Below, piece after piece: positions 9,092-17,073 of a stretch of 64,000 nt of DNA. The notes under the pieces are model-generated. The model was not told the DNA's origin, did no database searches, and was given only the letters and a program-made list of their open reading frames with translations. Every line of letters begins with the position of its first letter. Position 1 is the first letter of the stretch. Source of the stretch: Pannonibacter sp. SL95 (GTDB lineage: Bacteria; Pseudomonadota; Alphaproteobacteria; Rhizobiales; Stappiaceae); contig NZ_JAPPRC010000003.1 in assembly GCF_026672425.1 (NCBI RefSeq), forward strand, positions 1,532,501 to 1,596,500, read 5' to 3'. Both the position numbers and the translations under genes were made by a program.

Positions 9092-9125
9092 AAACCCCGC
9101 AGCCCTTCCGGTCTGCGGGGTTTTT
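9092..9125 (+). terminator. Rho-independent terminator of clpP
   Basis: The stem ACCCCGCAG (9094-9102) pairs with CTGCGGGGT (9113-9121), followed by a T tract to 9125. It ends the clpP transcript. Confidence 0.92.
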
Positions 9126-9146
9126 CATTCAGGCGGCGCGTCTGTG

Positions 9147-9527
9147 TCAGGCGAAGCGGTGCTGATGGGCAGGCGAAACCACAGCTGCCGATAACGCGAC
9201 CGGATGCGGGCCGCGCACGGCGTGGCAGCGCACCTGCTCCAGAACCTGCCGGACGTCGCGGGCAAGCGCTGCTGTTGCCGGCGACCGGGTCAGCGCCTCG
9301 GTCAGCTCGTCTGCCAGCCGGTCAAACCCGGAATGGCCCTGGCAAATTGCCGAGACCGTGTGATGGAGTGCCGGGCCCTCGTAGACCGGGGCGCCACCGA
9401 AGAGGAACACGAGGAACTCGGTGAGATCCTCAAGGGTTGCTTGTGGCGCTGGCTGGTCGCCGGCCTGTGTGGCCAGAACAGCGCGCCGGATTGCGGTGCG
9501 GCCGCCAAGTTCAAGATAAAGCGTCAT
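9147..9527 (-). CDS. Truncated-hemoglobin-like protein, shortened
   Basis: A 126-residue protein. The order of motifs matches group 1 truncated hemoglobins: TLYLELGGRTAIRRAV at the start (helix A), then LEDLTEFLVFLFGGAPVYEGPALHH (E helix, GGP-Y-G loop and F-helix His at 55/56), then GFDRLADELTEAL (G helix) and a C-terminal helix. About 25 residues that normally carry helices B/C and the distal Tyr are missing. It may bind haem in an unusual way or have lost oxygen chemistry. GAGGG lies upstream of the ATG. It is convergent with clpP. Confidence 0.55.
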   Translation of the reverse strand: MTLYLELGGRTAIRRAVLATQAGDQPAPQATLEDLTEFLVFLFGGAPVYEGPALHHTVSAICQGHSGFDRLADELTEALTRSPATAALARDVRQVLEQVRCHAVRGPHPVALSAAVVSPAHQHRFA

Positions 9528-9663
9528 GTTTTGCCCTCGGTACGAGATCCCTGTCCCGCCAAAACCACATTAGGCCGAGGGCGTTGCGGGACTTGTGATG
9601 TGGGTCACGAGTGGACGCAATCCGCCAGGCTGACGCTGATTGTCTGGTGAAAATGCGGATGTC

Positions 9664-10272
9664 TTATCCGCGCGTCCAGGTCTCGCGCGCGGCCAGCCAG
9701 GCCTTGAGGCGCGCTTCCGGATCGGTGGCTGCCAGGACGTCGGTGATGACGCAAACGCTATCCGCGCCTGCTGCAAAGGCGGCAGGGGCGGTCTCCAGCG
9801 TCAGGCCGCCGATGGCAACCAGCGGGCAGGCGACGCGCTGGCGCCAGGTCCGGATGCCCTCCAATCCCTGCGTCGGATAGTCAACGGTCTTGCCACGCGC
9901 CTCGTAGACCGGTCCAAGGGCGATATAGTCCGGCTCAAGGGCGAGGGCCCGGCCCAGCTCCTCGGGCGTGTGGGTGGAAATGCCGATGCGGATCCCGGCG
10001 GCCTTGAGGGCGGCGATGTCGGCCGTGTCCAGGTCTTCCTGCCCGAGATGCACCCAGGCAGCGCCGCAGCGCAGGGCCAGACGCCAGTGGTCATTGACAA
10101 TCAGCGTCGCGCCAGCCTGATTGCACAGGGTGAGTGACTTGCTTATTTGCGCTTCGATGTCACTGTCCGGCAGATCCTTGACCCGGAGCTGGACGAGGCG
10201 CAGTCCGATGGGCAAAAGACGTTCGATCCAGGCGGCCGAGTTTACAATCAGGTAGAAGCGGTCGAGTGTCAC
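9664..10272 (-). CDS. thiE: Thiamine-phosphate synthase
   Basis: A 202-residue TIM barrel that joins HMP-pyrophosphate and thiazole phosphate to give thiamine monophosphate. Signature segments in order: RLVQLRVKD (phosphate loop), LIVNDHWRLAL, WVHLGQEDL, IGISTHTPEE, YIALGPVYEARGKT and LVAIGGLT. I take the GTG at 10272 as start (GGAG 9 bases upstream), because the frame continues far upstream without family similarity. It is divergent from the ElyC-like gene with ~57 bp between them. I see no TPP riboswitch there, and no other thi genes are nearby. Confidence 0.88.
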   Translation of the reverse strand: MTLDRFYLIVNSAAWIERLLPIGLRLVQLRVKDLPDSDIEAQISKSLTLCNQAGATLIVNDHWRLALRCGAAWVHLGQEDLDTADIAALKAAGIRIGISTHTPEELGRALALEPDYIALGPVYEARGKTVDYPTQGLEGIRTWRQRVACPLVAIGGLTLETAPAAFAAGADSVCVITDVLAATDPEARLKAWLAARETWTRG

Positions 10273-10329
10273 GGGCAGGCTCCGGGCGGGGCAAGTGTCA
10301 GTGCCACATAGCAGACTTGGCCAGGAAGC

Positions 10330-11151
10330 ATGTTTTTTAATCTGTCGAAACTGTTCTTCATTGTGGCTCGGCCATCCAATTTTCTCGTCCTGATGCTGCT
10401 GGCCGGGGCGGTGGCGCTGCTGTTTTCCCGCACACGCCGGCTTGGCCGCGCGGTGATGGTTGTTGCAACGCTGTGTCTCGCCATCGCCGGCTTTTCTCCG
10501 CTGGCCAATCTTGTGCTGCTGCCCCTGGAAAACCGCTTCGCTCAGCCGGACCCGCTGCCGGAACGCGTCGATGGAATCATCATTCTGGGCGGTGCGCTCG
10601 ACACCGTCGTCTCCGGGGCGCGGCCCTATCCGGCAATCACCACCGCCGGCGAGCGCCTGACTGTCGTGCCGGAACTGGCGCAGCGTTACCCTGAGGCGCG
10701 AATCGTCCATTCCGGCGGGCAGGGCGTTCTGTTCGGCAACACGACGACGGAAGCCGTGGCGGCCGGTCGGATCTTCGAGGGCTTCGGTCTCGATCCGGCG
10801 CTTGTCCTGCTGGAAGACAAGTCCCGCAACACCTGGGAAAACGCCATGGAAACCCGTGCCCTGCTCAGGCCGAAGGACGGGGAGACCTATCTGCTGGTCA
10901 CCTCCGCCATGCACATGCCCCGGGCTGTCGGCGTGTTCCGGCAAGCAGGCTGGACCGGTCTCGTTCCCTATCCGGTCGACTGGCGCACCCGCGGCAGCCA
11001 GGATCTCTGGCTCGGCTTTGATGCCATATCGGAAGGACTGACAAGGCTCGACCTTGGCGTGCGCGAGTGGATCGGCCTCGGGGCCTACTGGCTCAGCGGC
11101 CGCAGCAGCGCGCTGTTTCCTGGGCCAGTTCAGGCACCTGAGCAGAAGTAA
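10330..11151 (+). CDS. YdcF/ElyC-like envelope protein (DUF218)
   Basis: 273 residues. Two N-terminal membrane helices (FLVLMLLAGAVALLF; MVVATLCLAIAGFSPL) are followed by a DUF218 domain with DGIIILGGALD, RIVHSGGQG, the TTTEAVAAGRIF segment, EDKSRNTWENAMETRALL and LLVTSAMHMPRAVGVFRQAGW. This is the architecture of E. coli ElyC/SanA-type proteins linked to peptidoglycan and envelope integrity. AGGAAG precedes the ATG. Enzymatic activity is unknown for the family. Confidence 0.87.
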   Translation: MFFNLSKLFFIVARPSNFLVLMLLAGAVALLFSRTRRLGRAVMVVATLCLAIAGFSPLANLVLLPLENRFAQPDPLPERVDGIIILGGALDTVVSGARPYPAITTAGERLTVVPELAQRYPEARIVHSGGQGVLFGNTTTEAVAAGRIFEGFGLDPALVLLEDKSRNTWENAMETRALLRPKDGETYLLVTSAMHMPRAVGVFRQAGWTGLVPYPVDWRTRGSQDLWLGFDAISEGLTRLDLGVREWIGLGAYWLSGRSSALFPGPVQAPEQK

Positions 11152-11256
11152 CTGTTCTTTGCCGGTGAACAGACGTTTTCCCGTTCGGGCGTCTTCCTTG
11201 CCGGGGGTTCCGCTCCTATCTTAGCGGACAAGAACACAGCTGAAGGGAACCGGCCC

Positions 11257-12501
11257 ATGTCGCTCGAGGCACCGCTGATCGCAGCGGACGTGATGCAATG
11301 GCTGTCGGCCGACGCAATCGACATCAAGGACAGTCTGATGCTGGTCGGCGAGCTCGGCCGGCGGCTTAACGATGCCAAGGTGCCGGTTGACCGCATCACC
11401 ACCGGAATCACGCTGCTGCATCCCAACGTGCGGGCCGAAAGCGCGATCTGGACGACCGATGGCGAGCGCGCGCTGCGGCGCTATCTCGAGGCGGAAAACC
11501 TTGAGGCGTCCTACAACAACAGCCCGTTGAAGATCGTCTATGTCGAGGGCCGGGCCGTTCGCGTCCGGATCACGCCGCAGCCGGAGGGATGGGAGTACGG
11601 GATCATTCCCGACCTTCGCGCCGATGGATACACGGACTACATCGCGCTGCCGATGCCCTTCAGCGACGGCAGCAAGAAGGCACTGACGCTGGCGACCAAG
11701 GCCCCGGGGGGCTTCTCGTCGGCGCATATCGCTGTCTTTGAGACGATCGTCCGCCCGCTGGGCCTGATCTGTGAGCTGAACACCCTACGGCGTACGGCAG
11801 AGACCGTGCTCAACACCTACGTTGGTGCGCGCGCGGGAAGCAAGGTTCTCAATGGCAGGATCAAGCGCGGCGAGGGCGAGCATATCTCGGCGGTCGTCAC
11901 CTTTGCCGATCTGCGCGGCTTCACCCAGCTCTCGAACCAGCTTCCCGGCGACGAGTTGATCGCACTGCTGAACGACTACTTCGGCGCTATCGCGGAATCG
12001 GTCGAAGCGCATGGCGGTGAGGTGCTGAAGTTCATCGGTGACGAGGTCATGGCCATCTTCCCCTACACCAACGAGGTGGAGGCCCGCGATGCGGCACTGA
12101 GGGCCTTGTTGGCGGCCCGTGATGCGGTTCTGAAAATTGCCGAGATCAATAACAATTGCTGCGAGGAGGCCCCGCTGATCCGTGCAGGCATCGCCCTCCA
12201 CGCTGGCGATGTGTTCTTCGGCAATGTCGGCAGCGCGACCCGCCTCGACTTCACCGTCGTCGGGCCGGTGGTGAACCTGGCCTCCCGCATCGCCGATCTG
12301 GCCAAGCATCTGGACCGCGACGTGCTGGTCTCCGAGGCGATTGCCGATCTGATGGGCTGCCGTGGCAAGCTGCACGGGACCTATTACGTGAAGGGGTTCG
12401 AGGATCCGGTGTCGGTCTTCTCGCCCGATGTCGAGCTGATCGGCACGGCCAAGGCGTGCTCCGAACTGCTGACAGCCTCGAGAGCGTTCGACGCGAACTG
12501 A
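11257..12501 (+). CDS. Class III adenylate cyclase
   Basis: 414 residues without membrane helices. The C-terminal ~210 residues are a class III cyclase domain: metal-binding Asp residues in VTFADLRGFTQLS and KFIGDEVMAIFP, the substrate Lys in VLKFIGD, and LDFTVVGPVVNLASRI carrying the adenine-site Asp and transition-state Asn/Arg. It should therefore be an active cAMP producer. The N-terminal ~180 residues form an unrecognised regulatory region, possibly GAF-like (TLATKAPGGFSSAHIAVFETIVRPL). The 3' end overlaps the oppositely oriented DUF599 gene by 118 bp. Confidence 0.88.
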   Translation: MSLEAPLIAADVMQWLSADAIDIKDSLMLVGELGRRLNDAKVPVDRITTGITLLHPNVRAESAIWTTDGERALRRYLEAENLEASYNNSPLKIVYVEGRAVRVRITPQPEGWEYGIIPDLRADGYTDYIALPMPFSDGSKKALTLATKAPGGFSSAHIAVFETIVRPLGLICELNTLRRTAETVLNTYVGARAGSKVLNGRIKRGEGEHISAVVTFADLRGFTQLSNQLPGDELIALLNDYFGAIAESVEAHGGEVLKFIGDEVMAIFPYTNEVEARDAALRALLAARDAVLKIAEINNNCCEEAPLIRAGIALHAGDVFFGNVGSATRLDFTVVGPVVNLASRIADLAKHLDRDVLVSEAIADLMGCRGKLHGTYYVKGFEDPVSVFSPDVELIGTAKACSELLTASRAFDAN

Positions 12502-13142
12502 CGCCGCAGCAGCACGATCAGCACGGCCAGTGTTGTCAGCCCCAGCGCATAGGGGCCGGCAAACCAGCCCATGAAGCCGATGGAAAAGAAGAAGGCGCGC
12601 TGGCCCCGGTTGAAATGCCGGCCAGCCAGCGCGTTGAGCCGTCCGGCCTTATGCGCCGCCAGGGCGAGGGCCTCACGGTCCGCAGTCGTCGCATCGGGCA
12701 CCGAGCCCATGACGATGCTGGCGTAGTTGAACAGGCGGTAGGCCCAACTGAACTTGAAGAAGGCATAGGCGAAGATCAGCATCAGGCCGAGCACCTTCAC
12801 CTCCCACAGCACCCGGTTGGCTTCCACGGGCACTGACAGGTCGCCGGCGATCTCGACAATGCGGTCGGCGGCATCGAGCAGCGTGAAGGCGCCGCCGATG
12901 GCCAGAAGCGCGGTCGAGGCGAAGAAGGCGGTGCCCTGCTGCAGGCCCGTCAGGATCGCCGTGTCCATGATGCGCACCGGCCGGCTCGCCATCATCTGCA
13001 TCCAGCCATAGCGGTAGGCCTCCATGCGCATGGACAGCGAACGCGATTTCAGCGGCGAGACCTCGACAAGGATGTTGAATCCGATCCAGGCAGCGAGAAA
13101 CCAGCCAATTGCGAGCCAGTCGAGTGGGGCAAGTGCGGTCAT
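12384..13142 (-). CDS. DUF599 membrane protein
   Basis: 252 residues with four hydrophobic helices: WLAIGWFLAAWIGFNILVE, TAFFASTALLAIGGAFTLL, VKVLGLMLIFAYAFFKFSWAYR and IGFMGWFAGPYALGLTTLAVLIVLL. The layout matches the DUF599 family (SPLKSRSLSMRMEAYR; RLFNYASIVMGSVP; AGRHFNRGQRAFFF). The last ~39 residues after LLRRQF are polar, low in complexity and encoded entirely antisense to the adenylate cyclase 3' end. They are probably a by-product of a lost stop codon. Function unknown. Confidence 0.85.
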   Translation of the reverse strand: MTALAPLDWLAIGWFLAAWIGFNILVEVSPLKSRSLSMRMEAYRYGWMQMMASRPVRIMDTAILTGLQQGTAFFASTALLAIGGAFTLLDAADRIVEIAGDLSVPVEANRVLWEVKVLGLMLIFAYAFFKFSWAYRLFNYASIVMGSVPDATTADREALALAAHKAGRLNALAGRHFNRGQRAFFFSIGFMGWFAGPYALGLTTLAVLIVLLRRQFASNALEAVSSSEHALAVPISSTSGEKTDTGSSNPFT

Positions 13143-13397
13143 GAAATGGGCCTACTCGTTTCGCGAAAGTTAAACCGATTCAATAGCGATCCAGACTGTC
13201 CAGACTTATCAACGGGCTGTGCAAAATCGCAAGCTTTTGATCTCGTTGAGGCAATTGCAAGCAATGCATAGCCGGCGCATCAGCTCCCCCTTTTTTGCGC
13301 TTGCGAAGGCGTTAGGAAGACATTAAGTCTGGTGCCGCAAAGCCGCCATATTCGATCCCTTCGGGGGCCGGGGGCGGCACGGACCACAAGGGTTTTC

Positions 13398-13532
13398 ATG
13401 GACGAAAACGTACAGAAGTCCTGCTGGGGCGTCACCGCTTGGACGGTGCTCGTACTCGGGGGCATGCTGGCTCTGGTCATGCTGTTCGCCGACGCTGAAA
13501 CTGCCAAAACGGCCGTCACCGTCGTTCGCTGA
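13398..13532 (+). CDS. 44-residue single-TM peptide
   Basis: A small protein with a short polar N-terminus (MDENVQKSCWG), one helix (VTAWTVLVLGGMLALVMLF) and a short tail. It has AAGG about 6-9 bases upstream, stands alone and is followed 25 bp later by a strong terminator, which supports it being a real transcription unit. No family recognised; a small regulatory or stress membrane peptide is one possibility. Confidence 0.55.
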   Translation: MDENVQKSCWGVTAWTVLVLGGMLALVMLFADAETAKTAVTVVR

Positions 13533-13555
13533 ACCGGGCTCCAGATATCCAGTTC

Positions 13556-13587
13556 AAAAAGGGCGTGGAGCGATCCGCGCCCTTTTT
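13556..13587 (+). terminator. Rho-independent terminator
   Basis: AAAAAGGGCG (13556-13565) pairs with CGCCCTTTTT (13578-13587) around a 12-nt loop. The T-rich right arm serves the 44-residue peptide gene; the A-rich left arm could serve the convergent gene at 13621-14214 as well. Confidence 0.88.
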
Positions 13588-13620
13588 CTTTGGCCTCTCA
13601 CGGCTCGTCGAATGCCGGTC

Positions 13621-14214
13621 TTATCGCCCGCGCGCTGCACGCGGACGGCTGGCGAAATAGCGATGTGCTTCCATCTGGCGCACCACCGTCCGTCCACCCG
13701 GCTTGCTGATCAGAAATCCCGCGAAGCTGCCGCCTCCGGCCTCGAACATCACCAGCGTGGCAGGTCCTATACCGGGCCAGTCGAGGCGGGTTGCGAATGT
13801 CTCGACGGCTTCCAGTGTTGCCTTGCCTGTGAGGGTCAGGATGTCCTCCCGGCGCAGCGTGATGGTGCTGCTGCTGCTCCAGTCCAATGCCGCAAGCCCT
13901 TTCGGCAGACGCTGCAACTGCAGCCGCATGCTCTCGAAACCGAGGATCAGTGTGTCCCGATTGGGCGTCATGTCGACGAACACCTCGACAGATCCCAGGT
14001 CGGTAGGCATCTCGGTCCGCTTGCCGGCAGCATCCGTCGAAAAGCCAGCCGTGTTGACGAACTGATAGGGGCCAAGCGTGATGACGTTCGGGACCGGAGT
14101 CTCGGCGGCAACGGGTGCTGCTGCGAGGAGCAGCAGGAGAAGGCCACAGACCAAGCCGACGAGCGGGCCAACGCGTGGGCTAACGAGCTGGTAGGTGACA
14201 GTGTGTCGGCGCAT
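13621..14214 (-). CDS. Secreted protein of unknown function
   Basis: 197 residues. There is a clear signal peptide: after a basic start, PLVGLVCGLLLLLLAAAPVAA leads to a likely cut after AAE/AA near residue 38. The mature part is a mixed alpha/beta domain with NVITLGPYQFVNTAGF, VEVFVDMTPNRDTLILGFESMRLQL, ITLRREDILTLTGKATLEAVE and a basic C-terminal tail (RPRAARGR). No cysteines, lipobox or catalytic motif are seen. It lies 54 bp downstream of the SDR-like gene on the same strand and could be co-transcribed with it. Confidence 0.7.
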   Translation of the reverse strand: MRRHTVTYQLVSPRVGPLVGLVCGLLLLLLAAAPVAAETPVPNVITLGPYQFVNTAGFSTDAAGKRTEMPTDLGSVEVFVDMTPNRDTLILGFESMRLQLQRLPKGLAALDWSSSSTITLRREDILTLTGKATLEAVETFATRLDWPGIGPATLVMFEAGGGSFAGFLISKPGGRTVVRQMEAHRYFASRPRAARGR

Positions 14215-14268
14215 GAAAGCTGACTCCAGGGCCCTTTGTGACCCTGGTGCCAGCGTAATGCGTTGCCG

Positions 14269-15609
14269 TTACGGTTTCGTTTCCCGGGTCTCGGAGGCCT
14301 CAAGGGCCGGATCGGCGTCCTCGATGAGACCTGCCTCCACATCCTCCAGGACAAACTCGTCGGACGGGTAGGCCATCAGATAGTCCGGATCGGGCTCACG
14401 CAGCAATTCCGGCACGGGTTCCGCATCCGGAGTGGTCCCGTCATCCATGACGCTTGTGCTGTCCGCCAGGGCCTCATCACCATCGGTGACCTCAAACGGG
14501 CCGGCCGTCTCGACATCGGCCTCAACGGAACGGGCGCGCAGCGGCACGGGCGGCAGTTCGTCTTCGGCCCAGTCGAGCTGATCGAGCCGCGCCGCGTCCG
14601 GTCCGGATGTGAGTTCATGCGGATCCGCGTGCGCTGCCTCTGGCTCTGCGGGTTCCTGCAAGTCAGACGACCCGGCTACCGGCTGCGCGATCTTGGCGGT
14701 CTGGACCGCTGCACGCGGTGCCGCCGGAATCGGGCCGACAGCGACCTCCACCAGTGCCTCGAGGGTGGTGTAGACCGGCTTCCAGCCCAGCATCCGCATG
14801 GCGCGGACCGAGGACACCACTTGCGAGCGCCCATAGCCGGCAGCCATGTCGAGGCGCGGGTCGCCGTCCGGGGCAGGCAGCGTCTCGAGGCTAACCGGCG
14901 CGCCGCTCGCCGCTGCCACGCAGGCCGCGATGTCGGATACGGCTGCTCCGGCAACGCCCGCGCCAATCAGGCTGAGGCGGAACTGGGACGAGGCGAGCGC
15001 ACGCAGGTAGAGATCGGCAAGGTCATCAGCATCGACCAGCGGCCAACGGGTGTCGGCGGTCGCCCTTGTTGCGAAGGGCAGGCCGCTCACCGCAGCCTCG
15101 GCCATTTCGGCCAGAGGTCCACGTCCGGGAGCCGAAACGAGCGCCGGATGGATCACCGCCACGCCCATGCGCGGGATGGTCAGCAGCGACCGGGTCAATT
15201 CGCCCAGATGCGAGAAGGCGGGCAGCGGATCGAAGGCCGAGCTTTCGCTCAAGGGCTGCTGCGGGCTGTCCGGATAGACCCAGATGCCGCCCGTGTAGAC
15301 CAGCCTTGGCGGCTCGGCGAGTTCAGGCACGCTGCGGCGCAGCAAGGACACCAGGCGGCGTTCCTCGCCGGCCATGTCCGGACCAAAGCTCGCGCCGGTG
15401 TGAATGATGCCACGGCAGCCGAGCGCGGTCGCGATCCAGGCTTCGGGATTGGCCAGGTCGCCAGGGATCGGCCGTGCGCCTGCGTCCGCCAGCCAGCGGG
15501 CGCTGGCCTCGGACCGCGCGAGGGCGGCAACGCTCTTTCCCTCTGCCAGAAGACGGCGAAGAATCGCGCTGCCAATGGTGCCGGTTCCGCCGGTCAAGAA
15601 AACATCCAT
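14269..15609 (-). CDS. Atypical SDR (NAD-epimerase-like) with acidic tail
   Basis: 446 residues. Residues 1-300 form an extended short-chain dehydrogenase/epimerase fold with the dinucleotide motif TGGTGTIGSAI at the start and GDLANPEAW, RLVYTGGIWVYP and WPLVDADDLADLYLRAL in order. The catalytic Tyr-x-x-x-Lys is not visible: the matching region reads PAFSHLGELTRSL. It may therefore bind NAD(P) without classical chemistry. The last ~145 residues are a Pro/Glu/Asp-rich, probably disordered extension unlike the family. I took the ATG at 15609, right before the Rossmann motif; the frame is open further upstream but without similarity. Confidence 0.75.
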   Translation of the reverse strand: MDVFLTGGTGTIGSAILRRLLAEGKSVAALARSEASARWLADAGARPIPGDLANPEAWIATALGCRGIIHTGASFGPDMAGEERRLVSLLRRSVPELAEPPRLVYTGGIWVYPDSPQQPLSESSAFDPLPAFSHLGELTRSLLTIPRMGVAVIHPALVSAPGRGPLAEMAEAAVSGLPFATRATADTRWPLVDADDLADLYLRALASSQFRLSLIGAGVAGAAVSDIAACVAAASGAPVSLETLPAPDGDPRLDMAAGYGRSQVVSSVRAMRMLGWKPVYTTLEALVEVAVGPIPAAPRAAVQTAKIAQPVAGSSDLQEPAEPEAAHADPHELTSGPDAARLDQLDWAEDELPPVPLRARSVEADVETAGPFEVTDGDEALADSTSVMDDGTTPDAEPVPELLREPDPDYLMAYPSDEFVLEDVEAGLIEDADPALEASETRETKP

Positions 15610-15732
15610 GAGATCAATCAAGCTGCGTCGCCTTTGAAAGGCAAGGGGGAGGGGCGGCGGGCCTGTGCATAAGCCCGAAGCTGGCCGGGCAAGGGCTTTG
15701 CCCGGCGTAAACCACTTGTTAGGGAAATGGGC

Positions 15733-16170
15733 ATGGCATTGCACATCGTCAAACTCTGTGTCGGAGCGGACAGCGTCGAGGACCTTCAGGCCTGGATCGA
15801 TTTCCGCATGGATCAACTCGCCGCCGCTGGCCTGCCGCGCGAGCAGACCCACACCACCCGCATGGTCCCGACCCGCCGCGAGGAGATTCTCGGTGGCGGT
15901 TCGCTCTATTGGGTGATCAAGGGTTACATCCAGGTGCGGCAACATCTTGTCGACATCCGTCCGTTCAAGGATGCCGATGGCGTCAACCGCTGCGACCTTG
16001 TGCTTGAGCCTCGGCTGATCCTGACCCAGATGCAGCCGCGCCGCCCGTTCCAGGGCTGGCGTTATCTCAAGGCAGAGGAAGCCCCGGCGGACATGCGGGG
16101 CAGTTCCGGCGGCGAGCCAGAACTGCCGGAAGAGATGCGGCGCGAGCTGGCCGAACTCGGCCTGCTCTGA
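15733..16170 (+). CDS. DUF1489 family protein
   Basis: A 145-residue cytosolic protein with the DUF1489 signature segments: HIVKLCVGADSVEDL, HTTRMVPTRREEIL-GGGSLYWVIKG-IQVRQ, and LVLEPRLILTQMQPRRPFQGWRYL. The family is common in Alphaproteobacteria and uncharacterised. AGGGA sits 7 bases before the ATG at 15733, which is preferred over the ATG at 15727. Confidence 0.88.
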   Translation: MALHIVKLCVGADSVEDLQAWIDFRMDQLAAAGLPREQTHTTRMVPTRREEILGGGSLYWVIKGYIQVRQHLVDIRPFKDADGVNRCDLVLEPRLILTQMQPRRPFQGWRYLKAEEAPADMRGSSGGEPELPEEMRRELAELGLL

Positions 16171-16317
16171 CGTCTGACGCCTTCTTCTCCCGGCCTTGTC
16201 GGGTTCTGGCAGGGATGGGGCTTGCCATCGACCCCGGCGGCTCCAACCTTAGGCAGGAGGAATCGCCCGCTGCAACGCGGGCTGGGGCTGCCAGGACAGC
16301 TCTCTTGGGGGAGGCGG

Positions 16318-17073
16318 ATGGACGGGAAAGACAAGCCGATCGCCGGGCAAGCTAAGCTGCAGCCGGGACGGGCAACCGGGCCGGTCGCCGCGTCGACGTC
16401 CGCCGACATTGCCAGCTTCCTGACACAGGCGAGCCAGATCGCCCCACCAGTTCAGACCACGCCGGCCACGGCACGCCTGATGTTCGCCCTTGATGCCACC
16501 TTGAGCCGCCAGCCGGCCTGGGACCAGGCGATGGCCCTGCAAGGCGACATGTTCGACGAGGCCGCCCGCACCGGCGGGCTCGAGGTGAAGCTCGTCTATT
16601 TCCGTGGCTTCGATGAATGCCGGGCCTCGCCCTGGGTTGCCGACGCGCTGGTGCTGGGGCGGATGATGGCGAAGGTCAGCTGCCAGGGCGGCCACACCCA
16701 GATCCGCAAGGTCCTGTCCCTGGCGCGCGATACGGCCGGGGCCGGAGGGCTGAAGGCACTCGTCTATGTCGGCGACTGTGTCGAGGAGGATATCGATCTC
16801 CTGTGCAGCCGGGCCGGCGAGCTGGCGTTGCTCGGCGTTCCCGTCTTCCTGTTTCAGGAAGGGCGCGACGCGACTGCCGCAACTGCCTTTGCCGAGATCG
16901 CCCGGCTGACCGGCGGGGTCCATCTTCGCTTCGATGCCAGTGCGGCGTCGGAGCTGCGGGCCTTGCTGCGGGCCGTGGCTGCCTATGCCAGTGCGGGCCT
17001 TGCCGGGCTTCGGGCGCTGGACGCGCGCGGCGAGGGCGGCGCGCGTCTGCTGCTGCAACGAATGGATACGTGA
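16318..17073 (+). CDS. VWA-like protein
   Basis: 251 residues with no signal peptide. A von Willebrand factor A-like fold is suggested by RLMFALDATLSRQPAWDQA (a strand with Asp in place of the DxSxS MIDAS), LEVKLVYFRGFDECRAS, GGHTQIRKVLSLARD and LKALVYVGDCVEEDID. The metal site looks incomplete. It ends in TGATG overlapping the start of a J-domain membrane protein, so the two are translationally coupled and probably act together, perhaps as an envelope-associated chaperone module. GGGGGAGG lies just upstream of the ATG. Confidence 0.75.
   Translation: MDGKDKPIAGQAKLQPGRATGPVAASTSADIASFLTQASQIAPPVQTTPATARLMFALDATLSRQPAWDQAMALQGDMFDEAARTGGLEVKLVYFRGFDECRASPWVADALVLGRMMAKVSCQGGHTQIRKVLSLARDTAGAGGLKALVYVGDCVEEDIDLLCSRAGELALLGVPVFLFQEGRDATAATAFAEIARLTGGVHLRFDASAASELRALLRAVAAYASAGLAGLRALDARGEGGARLLLQRMDT

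Noticed and set aside
10273-10329. TPP riboswitch ahead of thiE
   Set aside because: The spacer to the divergent gene is only ~57 bp and shows none of the conserved THI-box segments.
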